19,060 nucleotides of DNA from CAYONP01 sp964405335 (GTDB lineage: Bacteria; Armatimonadota; UBA10988): NCBI GenBank assembly GCA_964405335.1, contig CAYONP010000106.1, positions 1-19,060 on the forward strand. Reading direction: 5' to 3'. The position numbers and the translations under genes were made by a program. The notes beneath the pieces are model-generated. The model saw only the letters and a list, made by a program, of their open reading frames with translations. It searched no databases and was not told where the DNA came from. Shown piece after piece: positions 1-7,910 of the stretch. The first letter of the stretch is position 1, and each line of letters opens with the position of its first letter.

Positions 1-73
1 TGGCGGACAAGCCGCCAGTGGCACCAACCGCCGATGTCAACGATGAACTAACGCCTATACCGACACGCCCATG

Positions 74-102
74 GTGCCGGCGGTCCGTTTCCATGCCGGC
101 GC
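74..102 (-). terminator. weak hairpin downstream of the aminotransferase gene
   Basis: The arms 74-81 and 95-102 can pair over 8 bp with one G-T wobble around a 13-base loop. It lies about 27 bases past the aminotransferase stop on the minus strand. No T-tract follows, so it is only a possible terminator. Nothing else is supportable in bases 1-128: no convincing coding sequence on either strand. Confidence 0.25.
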
Positions 103-128
103 GACCGCGATCGAACCACCGCGGCGGC

Positions 129-1421
129 TCAGACCTCCAGCAGCCGATCGACCTTGGTGATCGCCGCCGCCATCTGGCGGCCGTGCTCCGGGGTCATGTT
201 CACGTTCAGGCCGAACCGGAGCGTGCGGTCGAGCAGGTCCATGGTGCGCGGGCACATGTCCTCGTGGTAGGTCACTGACCCACGATAGGCCGGGTGGGCC
301 CACGGGCTCGCGTTGGGGTGGTGCGCGCGCTGGTTGAGGATGCTGTCCCAGTAGCGGTAGATGTGCCGGTCGGGGAAGCCTTCGCGGTGGGCGGTGCCGG
401 TGCCTAGTCCCTCGGCGCCGAGTGCCTGGGCGAAGGCCTCGGCGGTGGCCGCGTCGGGCAGGATGAGGGCGAGTGAGATGCCGCAGTCGCCGGCCGGGTC
501 GTCGACCTGCTGGCGGCGATAGAGCCGCGGCTCGGGGTCGAGCGCCTCGAGCAGCGCCTGCTTGGCCGCCCGGGTGCGCGCGAGCGCGGTCTCGATCTTC
601 TGCAACTGCACCCGCGCCATGGCGCCCGAAATCTCGTTGGTGCGCAGCCCGAGGTTGCTGAACGGCTCGGTGGTCCAGCCGTAGTTCTCGCCGTAGTTGT
701 CCTTCATCCACATGGGCAGGCCGGGTTCGGCGTTGAAGCACATCCGCTCATAGACCTGGTAGTCGTCGCAGAAGACGAATCCACCCTCGCCGCAGGTGAT
801 GATCTTGTAGTAGTTCAGGCTCCACGCGCCGACCTCGCCGATGGTGCCGCAGACCCGGCCGAAGTAACGCGCGCCGATGGCCTGGCAGCAGTCTTCGAGC
901 AGCGGCAGTCCGTGCGCGTCGGCCAGCTCGCGCAGGGCGCCCAGGCGGGCCGGCACGCCCTGCATGTGGACCGGGATGATGCACCGCGTGTGGGGGGTGA
1001 TCTTCGCCGCGGCGTCGTCGGGGTCCATGCCCAGGCTGTCGTCGATCTCGACAATCTGCGGCACCGCGCCGACGTTGACCACCGCCGCCGCGGTGGCGAT
1101 GTAGGTGTAGGCGGGGATGAGCACCTCATCGCCCGGCCCGACGCCGAGGCCGATCAACCCCGAGATGAGTGCATTGGTGCCGCTGTTGACAATCAGCCCG
1201 TAGCGCGCGCCGGTGTAATCGCAGGCCTCGCGCTCGAAGCGGGTGCACTCGGAATTCTCGTGGTCGGAGAAGCGGAACAGCTTGCCGCTGCGGATCACCT
1301 CGCTGACCGCGTCGATCTCACGCTGGTCAATCAGCGAGCGGGTGACGTGGCCCTCGGGCAGCGGCTCGGGAATGGCCTTCGGCCCGCCGTCGCGGGCGAG
1401 TGGGGCGTCGACAGCCAGCAT
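129..1421 (-). CDS. DegT/DnrJ/EryC1/StrS-family PLP-dependent sugar aminotransferase
   Basis: A 430-residue protein with the features of the DegT/DnrJ/EryC1/StrS aminotransferases, which transfer an amino group from glutamate to a keto-sugar nucleotide (or similar cyclic ketone) using pyridoxal phosphate. The cofactor pocket can be read: an SGTNAL stretch near residues 80-85 for phosphate binding, LLEDCCQA at 174-181 with Asp177 and Gln180 for the pyridine ring, and the Schiff-base lysine Lys206 in SLNYYKIITCGEGG. The length is usual for the family. The ATG at 1421 has GGAG about 8 bases upstream. Family membership is clear, but the substrate cannot be told from sequence. With ugd, WbsX and FkbM genes in the same window, a role in amino-sugar synthesis for surface polysaccharide is likely (inference). 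It is separated from the upstream secreted-protein gene by a strong hairpin, so it is probably its own transcription unit. Confidence 0.9.
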   Translation of the reverse strand: MLAVDAPLARDGGPKAIPEPLPEGHVTRSLIDQREIDAVSEVIRSGKLFRFSDHENSECTRFEREACDYTGARYGLIVNSGTNALISGLIGLGVGPGDEVLIPAYTYIATAAAVVNVGAVPQIVEIDDSLGMDPDDAAAKITPHTRCIIPVHMQGVPARLGALRELADAHGLPLLEDCCQAIGARYFGRVCGTIGEVGAWSLNYYKIITCGEGGFVFCDDYQVYERMCFNAEPGLPMWMKDNYGENYGWTTEPFSNLGLRTNEISGAMARVQLQKIETALARTRAAKQALLEALDPEPRLYRRQQVDDPAGDCGISLALILPDAATAEAFAQALGAEGLGTGTAHREGFPDRHIYRYWDSILNQRAHHPNASPWAHPAYRGSVTYHEDMCPRTMDLLDRTLRFGLNVNMTPEHGRQMAAAITKVDRLLEV

Positions 1422-1464
1422 GGATCGGCTCCGCGCGGTGAGGGTACCACACTCGGGCCGATCA

Positions 1465-1496
1465 GCACGAGGGGCCGCGCCGGCGGCCCCTCGTGC
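1465..1496 (-). terminator. perfect 14-bp GC hairpin after the stalk-domain protein gene
   Basis: Bases 1465-1478 are exactly complementary to 1483-1496, with a four-base loop. The hairpin starts 37 bases past the stop of the minus-strand gene at 1534. It is very stable but is not followed by a run of T on either strand. It may be a Rho-independent-like terminator without a U-tract or an mRNA 3'-end stabiliser. Confidence 0.55.
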
Positions 1497-1533
1497 GTTC
1501 CGGTCGGGGGCGACGGCCCCCGGTCTGTCCGGC

Positions 1534-2325
1534 CTACTGAATCAAGCGCCACTGGCCGTCGACTTTCTCGAACTGGAAGCGGATCGACGGCTCGCCGTGA
1601 AGGTAGCCATCGCACACTGCCCGCGTGGCGGTGACGGCGCGGAACTTGAAGATGCCCACGTCACCGTCGCGGTTCTGCTCCATCACCGGCTCGCTGGGGT
1701 CGATGGTGTGCAGCGCGCCGATATAGGCGTAGCGGTCGGCGTTGCCCAGCCGGCGCTGATACGTGGGCCAGGCCAGCTCCATGCAGGTACTCTCGATCGG
1801 CGAGGGGACCTCGATGGCCAGCCGCTTGTCGGCCGGCGGGTCCGCGCCCGGTCGGGCGTCGGCGGTCTGCTGGACGATCATCGCCTCGTGCGTGTTCTCG
1901 TTGTAGCTCACCTTCAGCTCGAGCGCTTCACCCACGAAGCTGAGCGGCACGAACAGGCGGCCGTCCTTCTCCTCGGCGGCCGACTCCATGACGATCTGCG
2001 CCTCGGCGTTGCCGTCGACCAGGGTGGCCTTCGTCTCGCCGACTTTGAAGCGAACCAGTTGCGTTCGCGGGCCGCCGTCGGCATTCGAGACGACGCGCAG
2101 GAACGACACGGCGCCGGTCTCCTCATCGATGTCGATCCGCGTCTGGAGCCACTCGAACAGCCCGCGCGCGGGGACCATCACGACACCGTCAGGCTTGACA
2201 TACGCCGGCGGCGCGCCGTGGTAGACGTCGAACGGCGGCACCTCGGCCCCAGCCCCTGCCACGAGCACCATGCCGGCCAGCAGGGCCGGCAGCCCACCCC
2301 GTCTCGCAGTCAGCGTCGCGTTCAA
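1534..2325 (-). CDS. secreted protein with copper-amine-oxidase N-terminal-like (stalk) domain
   Basis: About 263 residues. I chose the TTG at 2325 because GAGGAG sits 6 bases upstream and the protein then begins directly with a signal peptide (short basic stretch, LPALLAGMVLVAGAGA). An ATG-type start 54 bases further upstream would add a Pro/Glu-rich head that makes no sense before a signal peptide. Residues of about 35-155 read like the Cu_amine_oxidN1 family: an opening strand with VVMVPARGLFEWL, later GRLFVPLSFVGEALELKVSYNENT. This domain is a small extracellular alpha/beta module found repeatedly in envelope proteins and has no catalytic role by itself. The C-terminal 100 residues (SIRFQFEKVDGQWRLIQ at the end) resemble the NTF2-like folds that often close such proteins, but that is a guess. 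Likely exported and envelope-associated; function unknown. Confidence 0.75.
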   Translation of the reverse strand: MNATLTARRGGLPALLAGMVLVAGAGAEVPPFDVYHGAPPAYVKPDGVVMVPARGLFEWLQTRIDIDEETGAVSFLRVVSNADGGPRTQLVRFKVGETKATLVDGNAEAQIVMESAAEEKDGRLFVPLSFVGEALELKVSYNENTHEAMIVQQTADARPGADPPADKRLAIEVPSPIESTCMELAWPTYQRRLGNADRYAYIGALHTIDPSEPVMEQNRDGDVGIFKFRAVTATRAVCDGYLHGEPSIRFQFEKVDGQWRLIQ

Positions 2326-2459
2326 GGCATCCTCCTCACCGCGCGGCGGCTCGGCCGCGCATGGGGGGAGTATTCCCACGCGTGTTGCGCTGGTGCGACG
2401 GGAGTGACGGAGGAATGAACCGTCGGCGCGATGTGGTAAGGCCCGGGACGAGTCCCAGC

Positions 2460-2498
2460 TCGCGGCCCCGCGCCGCTGAGACGGTGGCGGGGCCGCGA
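2460..2498 (-). terminator. 12-bp GC hairpin after the PEP-CTERM gene
   Basis: Bases 2460-2471 pair perfectly with 2487-2498, and CCG/CGG inside the loop can add three more pairs. It begins 13 bases past the stop of the minus-strand PEP-CTERM gene. No T-tract follows. It is probably a transcription end or 3' stabiliser. The rest of 2326-2511 holds no gene and should carry the promoter of the downstream stalk-protein gene, though I see no clear -35/-10 pair. Confidence 0.5.
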
Positions 2499-2511
2499 CG
2501 GGATCGTGGAC

Positions 2512-3102
2512 TCAGCGGCGGCGGCGCAGCATGGCCAGGCCGGCGAAACCGAGCAGCGCCAGCGTGCCCGGCTCCGGGACCGCGCCGGCGGCAGCCGGGG
2601 TGAAGTCGAGGTTGTCGAACAGCAGCCCCTCGGTCTGGACGGTCAGCGGCTGGTACAGCTCGATCCGCCAGATGCTCGCTGCCGCCACGCTGAGCAGCGG
2701 GTGGTGGTCGGTACCGAGGTCGACGCCGAATGCCTCGTCGAAGTCGACCACGCTCCCACCCACCGCCGCATCGTACGCGTCGATGCGGGCGCCGTTGGCG
2801 CCGACGTTGAGACCGCGGATGCTGACCGCACTCATGGCCGTCGAGAACACACCGATGACCGGCGAGCCGACCTTGGGGCTGAAGTCTGGTCCGATACCGA
2901 CCAGCTTCAGGCCGCCGGCGCCGACCAACCCCTCGTCGGGCGAGACGAAGTTGTCCCACTCACCGTTGGTGAAGGTCACGCCCAGGCCGGCATAGAAGGC
3001 ACCGATCTCGCTGCCGTCCGTGCCGTCGTCGAAGTCGATCAGCACGGCACGAGACGGGACAATGGTCGCGGCCAGCAGGGCCACGATAACGGACATGCGC
3101 AT
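2512..3102 (-). CDS. PEP-CTERM sorting-signal protein
   Basis: A 196-residue exported protein. The start at 3102 (ATG CGC ATG) has GGGGGAA about 7 bases upstream and opens a short signal peptide (MRMSVIVALLAATIVPSRA). Reading from the longer upstream GTG would bury that signal behind 22 polar residues. The C-terminus is a textbook PEP-CTERM tripartite signal: the VPEPG motif, a hydrophobic helix (TLALLGFAGLAML) and a terminal RRRR cluster. Such tails are recognised and processed by exosortase, typically in bacteria that make exopolysaccharide. The middle is rich in Gly, Asp and Val with a beta-sandwich flavour (LIDFDDGTDGSEIGAFYAGL) and no catalytic motif that I recognise. No exosortase gene is in this window. 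Bounded on both sides by intergenic gaps, so probably monocistronic. Confidence 0.85.
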   Translation of the reverse strand: MRMSVIVALLAATIVPSRAVLIDFDDGTDGSEIGAFYAGLGVTFTNGEWDNFVSPDEGLVGAGGLKLVGIGPDFSPKVGSPVIGVFSTAMSAVSIRGLNVGANGARIDAYDAAVGGSVVDFDEAFGVDLGTDHHPLLSVAAASIWRIELYQPLTVQTEGLLFDNLDFTPAAAGAVPEPGTLALLGFAGLAMLRRRR

Positions 3103-3185
3103 GTTAGGTTCCCCCGCCGAGGGCCGCCTGCTGACTGTCCACCCGTTCGCGGCACCTCGGACGCTCAAAGCATGAGGCCTGCCCG

Positions 3186-3213
3186 GCGCGGTGTCAAGCG
3201 GTTTCTGCCGCGC
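3186..3213 (-). terminator. possible weak hairpin after the WbsX-like gene
   Basis: Bases 3186-3191 pair with 3208-3213 (6 bp, all G/C, 16-base loop) directly after the stop at 3215. An alternative shorter pairing also exists. Weak support, with no T-tract. Confidence 0.25.
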
Positions 3214-3214
3214 T

Positions 3215-4345
3215 TCAGCCTCCGAACACCTCCCGAATAGCCTCCAGGTAGGCCAGCCCGTACTCGGTGTCGGGCTCCAGGTAGCTGCCCTCGGTCCACT
3301 CGTTCCAGGCGTTGATGTTCAAGGTCTTCGGCCCGCCCAGCTCGTCCAGCCGCGCGCGGCAGCGTTGCAGCGCCGCGCGAAACGCCGCCGGGGTGTTGCC
3401 CGCGAGGCTCGGCGTGAACGGGTAGCCGGCGTTCTCGAACCTCTCCGACGGCACCGTGCGCGGGCTCGAATCCCAGCCCATGGTCACGTTCGGGTAGTAG
3501 GGCAGGCCGAACATCGTCGCTGCCTCCGACCAGTACCGCTCATACCCGTCGCGGACCCGCTCGTAGGGCGTCTCGGGGAACTGGTCCATGCCGACATGGT
3601 GGATCCAGACGTAGGAGGTGACGCTGTCGAAGCCGAGGTCGCCGACGAGCTGCACCGGGTCGGCCGGCGTGCCCTCGCCGGGCAGGATGGCCTGGCCCCA
3701 GACCACCGCGTTCAGGTGAAGGTCGTCAAAGCCGGCGGCGCGGGTCTTGGCCCGGAAGCCGTCGAGCGCGGCGCGAGTCTGCGCCACCCCGCCGAAGCTG
3801 GAGAGCAGCTTGGTCAGGTCGTAGACCGAGAAGTAAGGCCGGCCGTCGACGGCAAAGTGCGCCGGGTGACGGAAGTAGCGCTCGACGATGTGATCGGTCA
3901 TCCGCTCGAACGTCGCCGGGGTGACCGCGCCGGGGTAGAGCAGCCGCCGCGGGTCGCGCAGCTTGGCGGGATGGATGTCGATCCAGTCGTGGTTGGCCCA
4001 CATGCAGCAGAACTTGACTCGCTCGCAGTTGCCGGCGGCGAGATAGCCCTCGTCGAGGCAGCGATGCAGGTAGGGCCCGTCGTCGTACCAGTACCAGTCG
4101 AAGATCCAGTAGTCGACGCCATGGTCGGCGGCGGCGTCGATCTTGCGGCGCATCACCGCCGGGTCGGCCTCGTCCTGGTAGCCCCACACGGGCACCCGCG
4201 GCTGGCGGTGGCCGGCGAACCGGGGGCGGGCGCACTGGACCAGCTCCCACTCGCTCCAGCCGGTGCCATGGACCTGCTCGTTGCGCGCGTCGACGTGGTA
4301 GTTCGGGAAGTAGTAGACCCCCACCTGATACGGCCCTGCGCTCAT
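3215..4345 (-). CDS. WbsX-family / glycoside-hydrolase-99-like protein
   Basis: A 376-residue protein starting at ATG 4345, with GGGAG 6 bases upstream; the longer in-frame extension upstream overlaps the neighbouring gene and is not used. It begins with VGVYYFPNYHVD and continues with WSEWELV, then YWIFDWYWYDDGPYL, and later SYVWIHHVG, TMGWDSSPRT and LNINAWNEWTEGSYLEPD. These are the hallmarks of the Glyco_tran_WbsX family, whose fold is a TIM barrel like the GH99 endo-alpha-mannosidases. The name comes from O-antigen gene clusters. The Glu residues in the NEWTEG and EPD regions sit in the expected carbohydrate site, but I cannot assign the catalytic pair. No signal peptide is visible, so it is cytoplasmic. 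Together with ugd and the aminotransferase it points to polysaccharide assembly or trimming. Whether it acts as a transferase or a hydrolase is open. Confidence 0.85.
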   Translation of the reverse strand: MSAGPYQVGVYYFPNYHVDARNEQVHGTGWSEWELVQCARPRFAGHRQPRVPVWGYQDEADPAVMRRKIDAAADHGVDYWIFDWYWYDDGPYLHRCLDEGYLAAGNCERVKFCCMWANHDWIDIHPAKLRDPRRLLYPGAVTPATFERMTDHIVERYFRHPAHFAVDGRPYFSVYDLTKLLSSFGGVAQTRAALDGFRAKTRAAGFDDLHLNAVVWGQAILPGEGTPADPVQLVGDLGFDSVTSYVWIHHVGMDQFPETPYERVRDGYERYWSEAATMFGLPYYPNVTMGWDSSPRTVPSERFENAGYPFTPSLAGNTPAAFRAALQRCRARLDELGGPKTLNINAWNEWTEGSYLEPDTEYGLAYLEAIREVFGG

Positions 4346-4395
4346 CTCATGCTCCCGCCGGCATGATAGCGCGCAGGGCCGACCGTGGGCAGGGG

Positions 4396-5502
4396 CTACT
4401 CGAGCGCGTCGACGCAGATCTCGGTTACCTCGTCGTACGCGAAGGCATCGGCGAGCCCGCCCGCGGCGGCCCAGGACGAGCCATAGGAGCCGCAGAAGAT
4501 CGAGTACTCGCCGCCCTCGTTGGGGATATTGAACGTCACGGTGCGGGTGTGGCCGCCGGTCTCGGTGTCGTCGTAGCTCCACAGGCCGGCGGCCCAGCCC
4601 GACGAGGTCTCGGCCGCGCTGTGGCGCTCGGCCGGCCCGAGGATCTCGGTGTAGTGGCCGACCGCCGAGCCGCAGGCGCCGAGCATGGCCAGGCCACCGA
4701 TGCTCTGGTAGCGATCGTAGACGGCGCGGACCCGCAGCCGGCTGAAACCGTTCGGGACGGTTACCTCGACGCCGACCGCGGCGCTCGCCTCCGCGCCGCC
4801 CGCCAGGTATGAAAAGGCCGATAACTCGATCGTGCCGGTGTCGGCCGTCGCCGAGGCGTTAGCCGTGGTCGCCGCGCCACTGCGCTCTCGGTCGGTCTGG
4901 TGCAGCGGATAGGGCGGCTCGAAGCAGAACGCCGTCTGCGGCGGCGGTGGCGGCGCCTCCTCTTCGGCCGGCTCGCCGAAGTAGAACCACGGTCCGCGCC
5001 GCGCCAGGCGTAGGCTGGTGGTCGGGGCGATCAGGCGCAAGAGCGCGCGGTCGAGCGCCCGGTCATCGACGCCCGCGCCGCGCCAAGTCGTGGTGAACAG
5101 CGGCTGCGCGCGGCCGCTCAGGTCGGCGAACTGCTTGACCAGCGCCTCGCCCGCCGCGCGGCGCTCCTTCGGGTCGGTCAGGCCAATCGCCCGGCGCACC
5201 GCCGCGTCGAACTCCTTCAACTCACCGTTCAGGCCGTCCAGGCCCCGCTGGCGCTGGAGCACGGGCTGCAGCTTGCCGCGCGACTCGGCGGTGACGCGGT
5301 CGAGCTGCCCGGCGAGCGCCTCGCGACGGCGGAGGCTCTCAGCCACGCGGGCGCGGAGCAGCTCCTGCGCCCGCTTCAGATTGCGTTCCGAGGCATCGCG
5401 CGAGATGCCCGGCTTGACGTTCGGCCGCGCACCACGAGCGTGCAAGGGTGGTGCGATCAGCGCCAGTACGGCGAGCAGCACGACTGGTTTGACAGATCTC
5501 AT
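4396..5502 (-). CDS. secreted paralogue A of a three-gene tandem family (unknown function)
   Basis: A 368-residue protein starting at ATG 5502, with GAGGAG and CCGAGG just upstream and a clear signal peptide (MRSVKPVVLLAVLALIAPPLHARG). The mature N-terminus is RPNVKPGIS, shared with paralogue B and partly with C. Next comes an Arg/Glu/Leu-rich, probably helical or coiled-coil stretch of about 130 residues, the RRGPWFYFGEP motif, and a proline-rich linker (EEEAPPPPPQ). The C-terminal half is predicted beta-rich: TAFCFEPPYPLHQT, then VGVEVTVPNGFSRLRV, QSIGG, ACGSAVGHYTEILGP, SGWAAGLWSYDD, TVTFNIPNEGGEYSIFCGSYG, and the end VTEICVDALE. I do not recognise the family. The layout of signal peptide, helical stem and C-terminal beta domain suggests a surface or periplasmic binding or structural protein. 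It ends the run of three paralogues; the WbsX-like gene starts 50 bases downstream and may be co-transcribed. Confidence 0.85.
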   Translation of the reverse strand: MRSVKPVVLLAVLALIAPPLHARGARPNVKPGISRDASERNLKRAQELLRARVAESLRRREALAGQLDRVTAESRGKLQPVLQRQRGLDGLNGELKEFDAAVRRAIGLTDPKERRAAGEALVKQFADLSGRAQPLFTTTWRGAGVDDRALDRALLRLIAPTTSLRLARRGPWFYFGEPAEEEAPPPPPQTAFCFEPPYPLHQTDRERSGAATTANASATADTGTIELSAFSYLAGGAEASAAVGVEVTVPNGFSRLRVRAVYDRYQSIGGLAMLGACGSAVGHYTEILGPAERHSAAETSSGWAAGLWSYDDTETGGHTRTVTFNIPNEGGEYSIFCGSYGSSWAAAGGLADAFAYDEVTEICVDALE

Positions 5503-5564
5503 CCTCGGCTCCTCGCCAACCCGCTGCGTATGGTGGTCGCGTTCCGGTCGCCCCAAACGGTTGG

Positions 5565-6695
5565 TCAGGGTAGGGCCTCGACGCTGATTTCGCGCACGTT
5601 GCCGGCGCTCTGGCCGTGGGCCAGGATGGGCCCGCCGGACCAGGCCCAAGCGTACTTGCCGCCGTAGACGGCGTACTCGCCGCCGTCGGCCGGGATGTCG
5701 AACGTCGCCACGCTCGACCACTGGCTGGTGCCGCCGGTCGCGACGGTCCCTGTTTCCTGGTGATACTCCCACATGCCGGCCGCCCAGCCCGACCAGGTCT
5801 CGCGCTCGAGGTAACGAGCGGCGTGGTCCGGTCCAATCACCTCGATGAACGTCCCGACGCCGGAGCCGCAGGCGCCGGCGTAGGCCATGCCGCCGATGGA
5901 CTGCATACCGTCGTACTGCACTTGCACCCGCAACTGCCGGAAGCCCTCCGGGACGGTCACCCCGATGCCCATGGCTGCCCGTGCGTCGCCGCCGCCGGCG
6001 ACATATGAGCTGACCAGTGCGCCGGTCTCCCCGTGATCCGGGTAGATGGCGGCGTGCCCGAGTGTCCCCAGCCCGTGGAACGCGAGGTGACGCTGGGCCA
6101 CGGTGAACGGCGCCCGGAAAGTAAGGGCGGTCGCCGGCGTTGGCGACACCGGCGCCACCTCAGCCGCCTCGGTCACGTAGCTCCACGGTCCGCTCCGCGC
6201 CCAGCGGAGCTTGCTCGACGGCGAGAGTGATCGCAGCAGGCTGCGATTGAGCGTCATGGAGTCGACCCGCGACGAGCGCCAGGCCTCGCCGAACCGCGGC
6301 AGCCAGCGCCGGCGCAGGTCATCGGCCGATTGCAGCCACCGCGCGTGCGCCGCCTGCCACTCCTTTGCCTCGGTGATCGCCGCGACCCGCTCGGCGCCGT
6401 CCGACAACGACTTCAGCTCGGCTTCGAGCGCGCCGGCACCACGCAGCCGGCCGAAGGCCGCCCGCACCCGGTCGCGATCCTCGCCGATCAGGCGGTCGAG
6501 CCGCGCGGCGGTGTCGCCGCCGCGTGACATACTCGCCGCGCCGCGGCCGACCAACAGCTCTCGCTCCCGGCGCTGATAGCGCTCTAGGGCCGCGGCCGAA
6601 ATGCCCGGCTTGACGTTCGGCCGTCCACCGCGCGCGGCGGCGGGTTGGGCCAACGCCAGGCAGGCCGGCAGGGCGACGGCGAGCAGTCGGTGCAT
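5565..6695 (-). CDS. secreted paralogue B of a three-gene tandem family (unknown function)
   Basis: A 376-residue protein from ATG 6695, with AGGGG about 7 bases upstream. The signal peptide (MHRLLAVALPACLALAQPAAARG) is followed by RPNVKPGIS, identical to A. The helical middle (about residues 30-170) carries many Arg/Glu and few aromatics. It then has RSGPWSYVTE, matching RRGPWFYFGE of A, a Pro/Thr linker, and the same C-terminal beta domain: LTFRAPFTVAQ, VTVPEGFRQLRV, QSIGGMAYAGACGSGVG, FIEVIGP, SGWAAGMWEY, ATFDIPADGGEYAVYGGKYAWAW and the end VREISVEALP. It is 17 bases downstream of paralogue C and 62 bases upstream of A, so all three are probably one transcript. The C-terminal domain has an insert (TGTVATGGTSQW) relative to A. 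Function unknown; an exported surface-associated role is inferred. Confidence 0.85.
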   Translation of the reverse strand: MHRLLAVALPACLALAQPAAARGGRPNVKPGISAAALERYQRRERELLVGRGAASMSRGGDTAARLDRLIGEDRDRVRAAFGRLRGAGALEAELKSLSDGAERVAAITEAKEWQAAHARWLQSADDLRRRWLPRFGEAWRSSRVDSMTLNRSLLRSLSPSSKLRWARSGPWSYVTEAAEVAPVSPTPATALTFRAPFTVAQRHLAFHGLGTLGHAAIYPDHGETGALVSSYVAGGGDARAAMGIGVTVPEGFRQLRVQVQYDGMQSIGGMAYAGACGSGVGTFIEVIGPDHAARYLERETWSGWAAGMWEYHQETGTVATGGTSQWSSVATFDIPADGGEYAVYGGKYAWAWSGGPILAHGQSAGNVREISVEALP

Positions 6696-6712
6696 CCTGA
6701 TCCCCTGCTTGT

Positions 6713-7846
6713 TCACGGCAGCGCTTCGACACTGATGTCGAGCACCTCGTCGTCGTTCCAAGCCCAGCCGAAGGCCAGTGCGCCGCCCCAGGCCCAGGCG
6801 TAGTTGCCGACGTAGACCTGGTACTCGCCGCCGGTGTTCGGGATGGTGAACGTCCTCGAGAGGCGATAGTCATTGAACAGACCGTCGTCGTAGGCCCAGA
6901 CACCGGCGCACCAGCCGGCGAGGTTCTCGACCTCGTAGAGCCGCTCGACGTTGTCCGTACCGATCACCTGCAGGTAGCTGCCGGCGCCCGAACCGCTGGC
7001 GCCGCCGAGGGCCGTGCCGTCGATGTGCTGGTAAAGGTCGAAATCGGCGACGACCTTCAGCCGCGTGTAGCCCGCCGGGACGGTCACCTCGACGCCGATC
7101 TGAGCGCGCCCCTCGCCGCCGTTGGCAATGATGCCGCTGCAGTAGGTGTTCAGCGTCCCGGCCTCCCGGTCAGCCGCGTGCCCCGGCTCGGACGGCAGCC
7201 CGCCCTGGTCGTACGACGTCTGCTGCAGCGCATAGGGCCTGGTGAAGGTGAACGCCGTCTCGCCGGGCGGCTCCGGGTCGGGCGGCGTCGCGCCGGCCTC
7301 GCCGTTGTCGTAGGTCGATTCGCCGCTCGCGGCGCCGGGCCCGATCAACACCCACTTGCCGTCGACGTAGATGCGCACCACCTCGAGCATCGAGCGGTCG
7401 ACCTCGGCGCGGTTGACCCGCGAAGCGTCCCAGACCTGGCTCATGGTCGGCCGGTACTTCTCGGCCAGTTGCGCAAAGCCGCGGTCGAGCAGCCGAATCT
7501 CGGCCAGTCGCTTGACCCGCTCGGCGATGCCGACAGTCTTGGCCACCCGATCACGGTGCGCGGCGAAGTCGGCGTTCATCTGGCGCGACTGCCGGTTGCG
7601 CCCCAGCGCGGTGGCCAGCGCGCGGTTGGCCGCGGCCAGCCGGCGATCGGTCTGCCCGGCCGCGTCGCGGACCCGTCGCAACTGCGCCTCGACCCGCGCC
7701 TTCAGCCGCGCTGCGGTCTGATCGGAGAGCTGCCGCGAGGTGCGCGGCGAGATACCTGGTTTGACCACTGCCTTGGGATTGGCTGCCGCCGGCGGCAGCG
7801 AGAGGGAGAACAGAACGAACGCAACGGCGAGCGGTGCTCGCTTCAT
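6713..7846 (-). CDS. secreted paralogue C of a three-gene tandem family (unknown function)
   Basis: A 377-residue protein from ATG 7846, preceded by GGAGG. Its signal peptide (MKRAPLAVAFVLFSLSLPPAAA) leads to NPKAVVKPGIS, the same VKPGIS motif as in A and B in the same place. An Arg-rich helical region follows (ARLKARVEAQLRRVRDA and onward). The GPW motif of A and B is replaced by DGKWVLIGPG, and the linker is long and Gly/Pro-rich. The C-terminal domain matches A and B: TAFTFTRPYALQQT, IGVEVTVPAGYTRLKV, ASGSGAGSYLQVIG, AGWCAGVWAYDDG, TFTIPNTGGEYQVYVGNYAWAW and the end LDISVEALP. It is the most diverged of the three, so the A/B duplication looks later. It is first in the run, 64 bases after ugd, and its ribosome-binding site lies inside a hairpin (7853-7898). 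Confidence 0.85.
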   Translation of the reverse strand: MKRAPLAVAFVLFSLSLPPAAANPKAVVKPGISPRTSRQLSDQTAARLKARVEAQLRRVRDAAGQTDRRLAAANRALATALGRNRQSRQMNADFAAHRDRVAKTVGIAERVKRLAEIRLLDRGFAQLAEKYRPTMSQVWDASRVNRAEVDRSMLEVVRIYVDGKWVLIGPGAASGESTYDNGEAGATPPDPEPPGETAFTFTRPYALQQTSYDQGGLPSEPGHAADREAGTLNTYCSGIIANGGEGRAQIGVEVTVPAGYTRLKVVADFDLYQHIDGTALGGASGSGAGSYLQVIGTDNVERLYEVENLAGWCAGVWAYDDGLFNDYRLSRTFTIPNTGGEYQVYVGNYAWAWGGALAFGWAWNDDEVLDISVEALP

Positions 7847-7852
7847 CAGCGC

Positions 7853-7898
7853 CTCCGCCCGTCCCCCGCCCGCGTTGCATTATGAGGACGAGGCGGAG
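7853..7898 (-). promoter_or_regulatory. hairpin between ugd and paralogue C covering the ribosome-binding site
   Basis: Bases 7853-7859 pair with 7892-7898 and 7860-7864 with 7886-7890: 12 pairs with a single bulged base at 7891. The loop spans 7865-7885. In the minus-strand transcript the 3' arm contains most of the GGAGG that serves paralogue C. It begins 12 bases past the ugd stop. It may end ugd transcription, limit translation of the next gene, or both. Confidence 0.45.
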
Positions 7899-7910
7899 AG
7901 GTGTCCGATT

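Noticed and set aside
4343..4365. CATGC/GCATG hairpin at the start of the WbsX-like gene
   Set aside because: Only 5 bp, and expected by chance in sequence of this composition.
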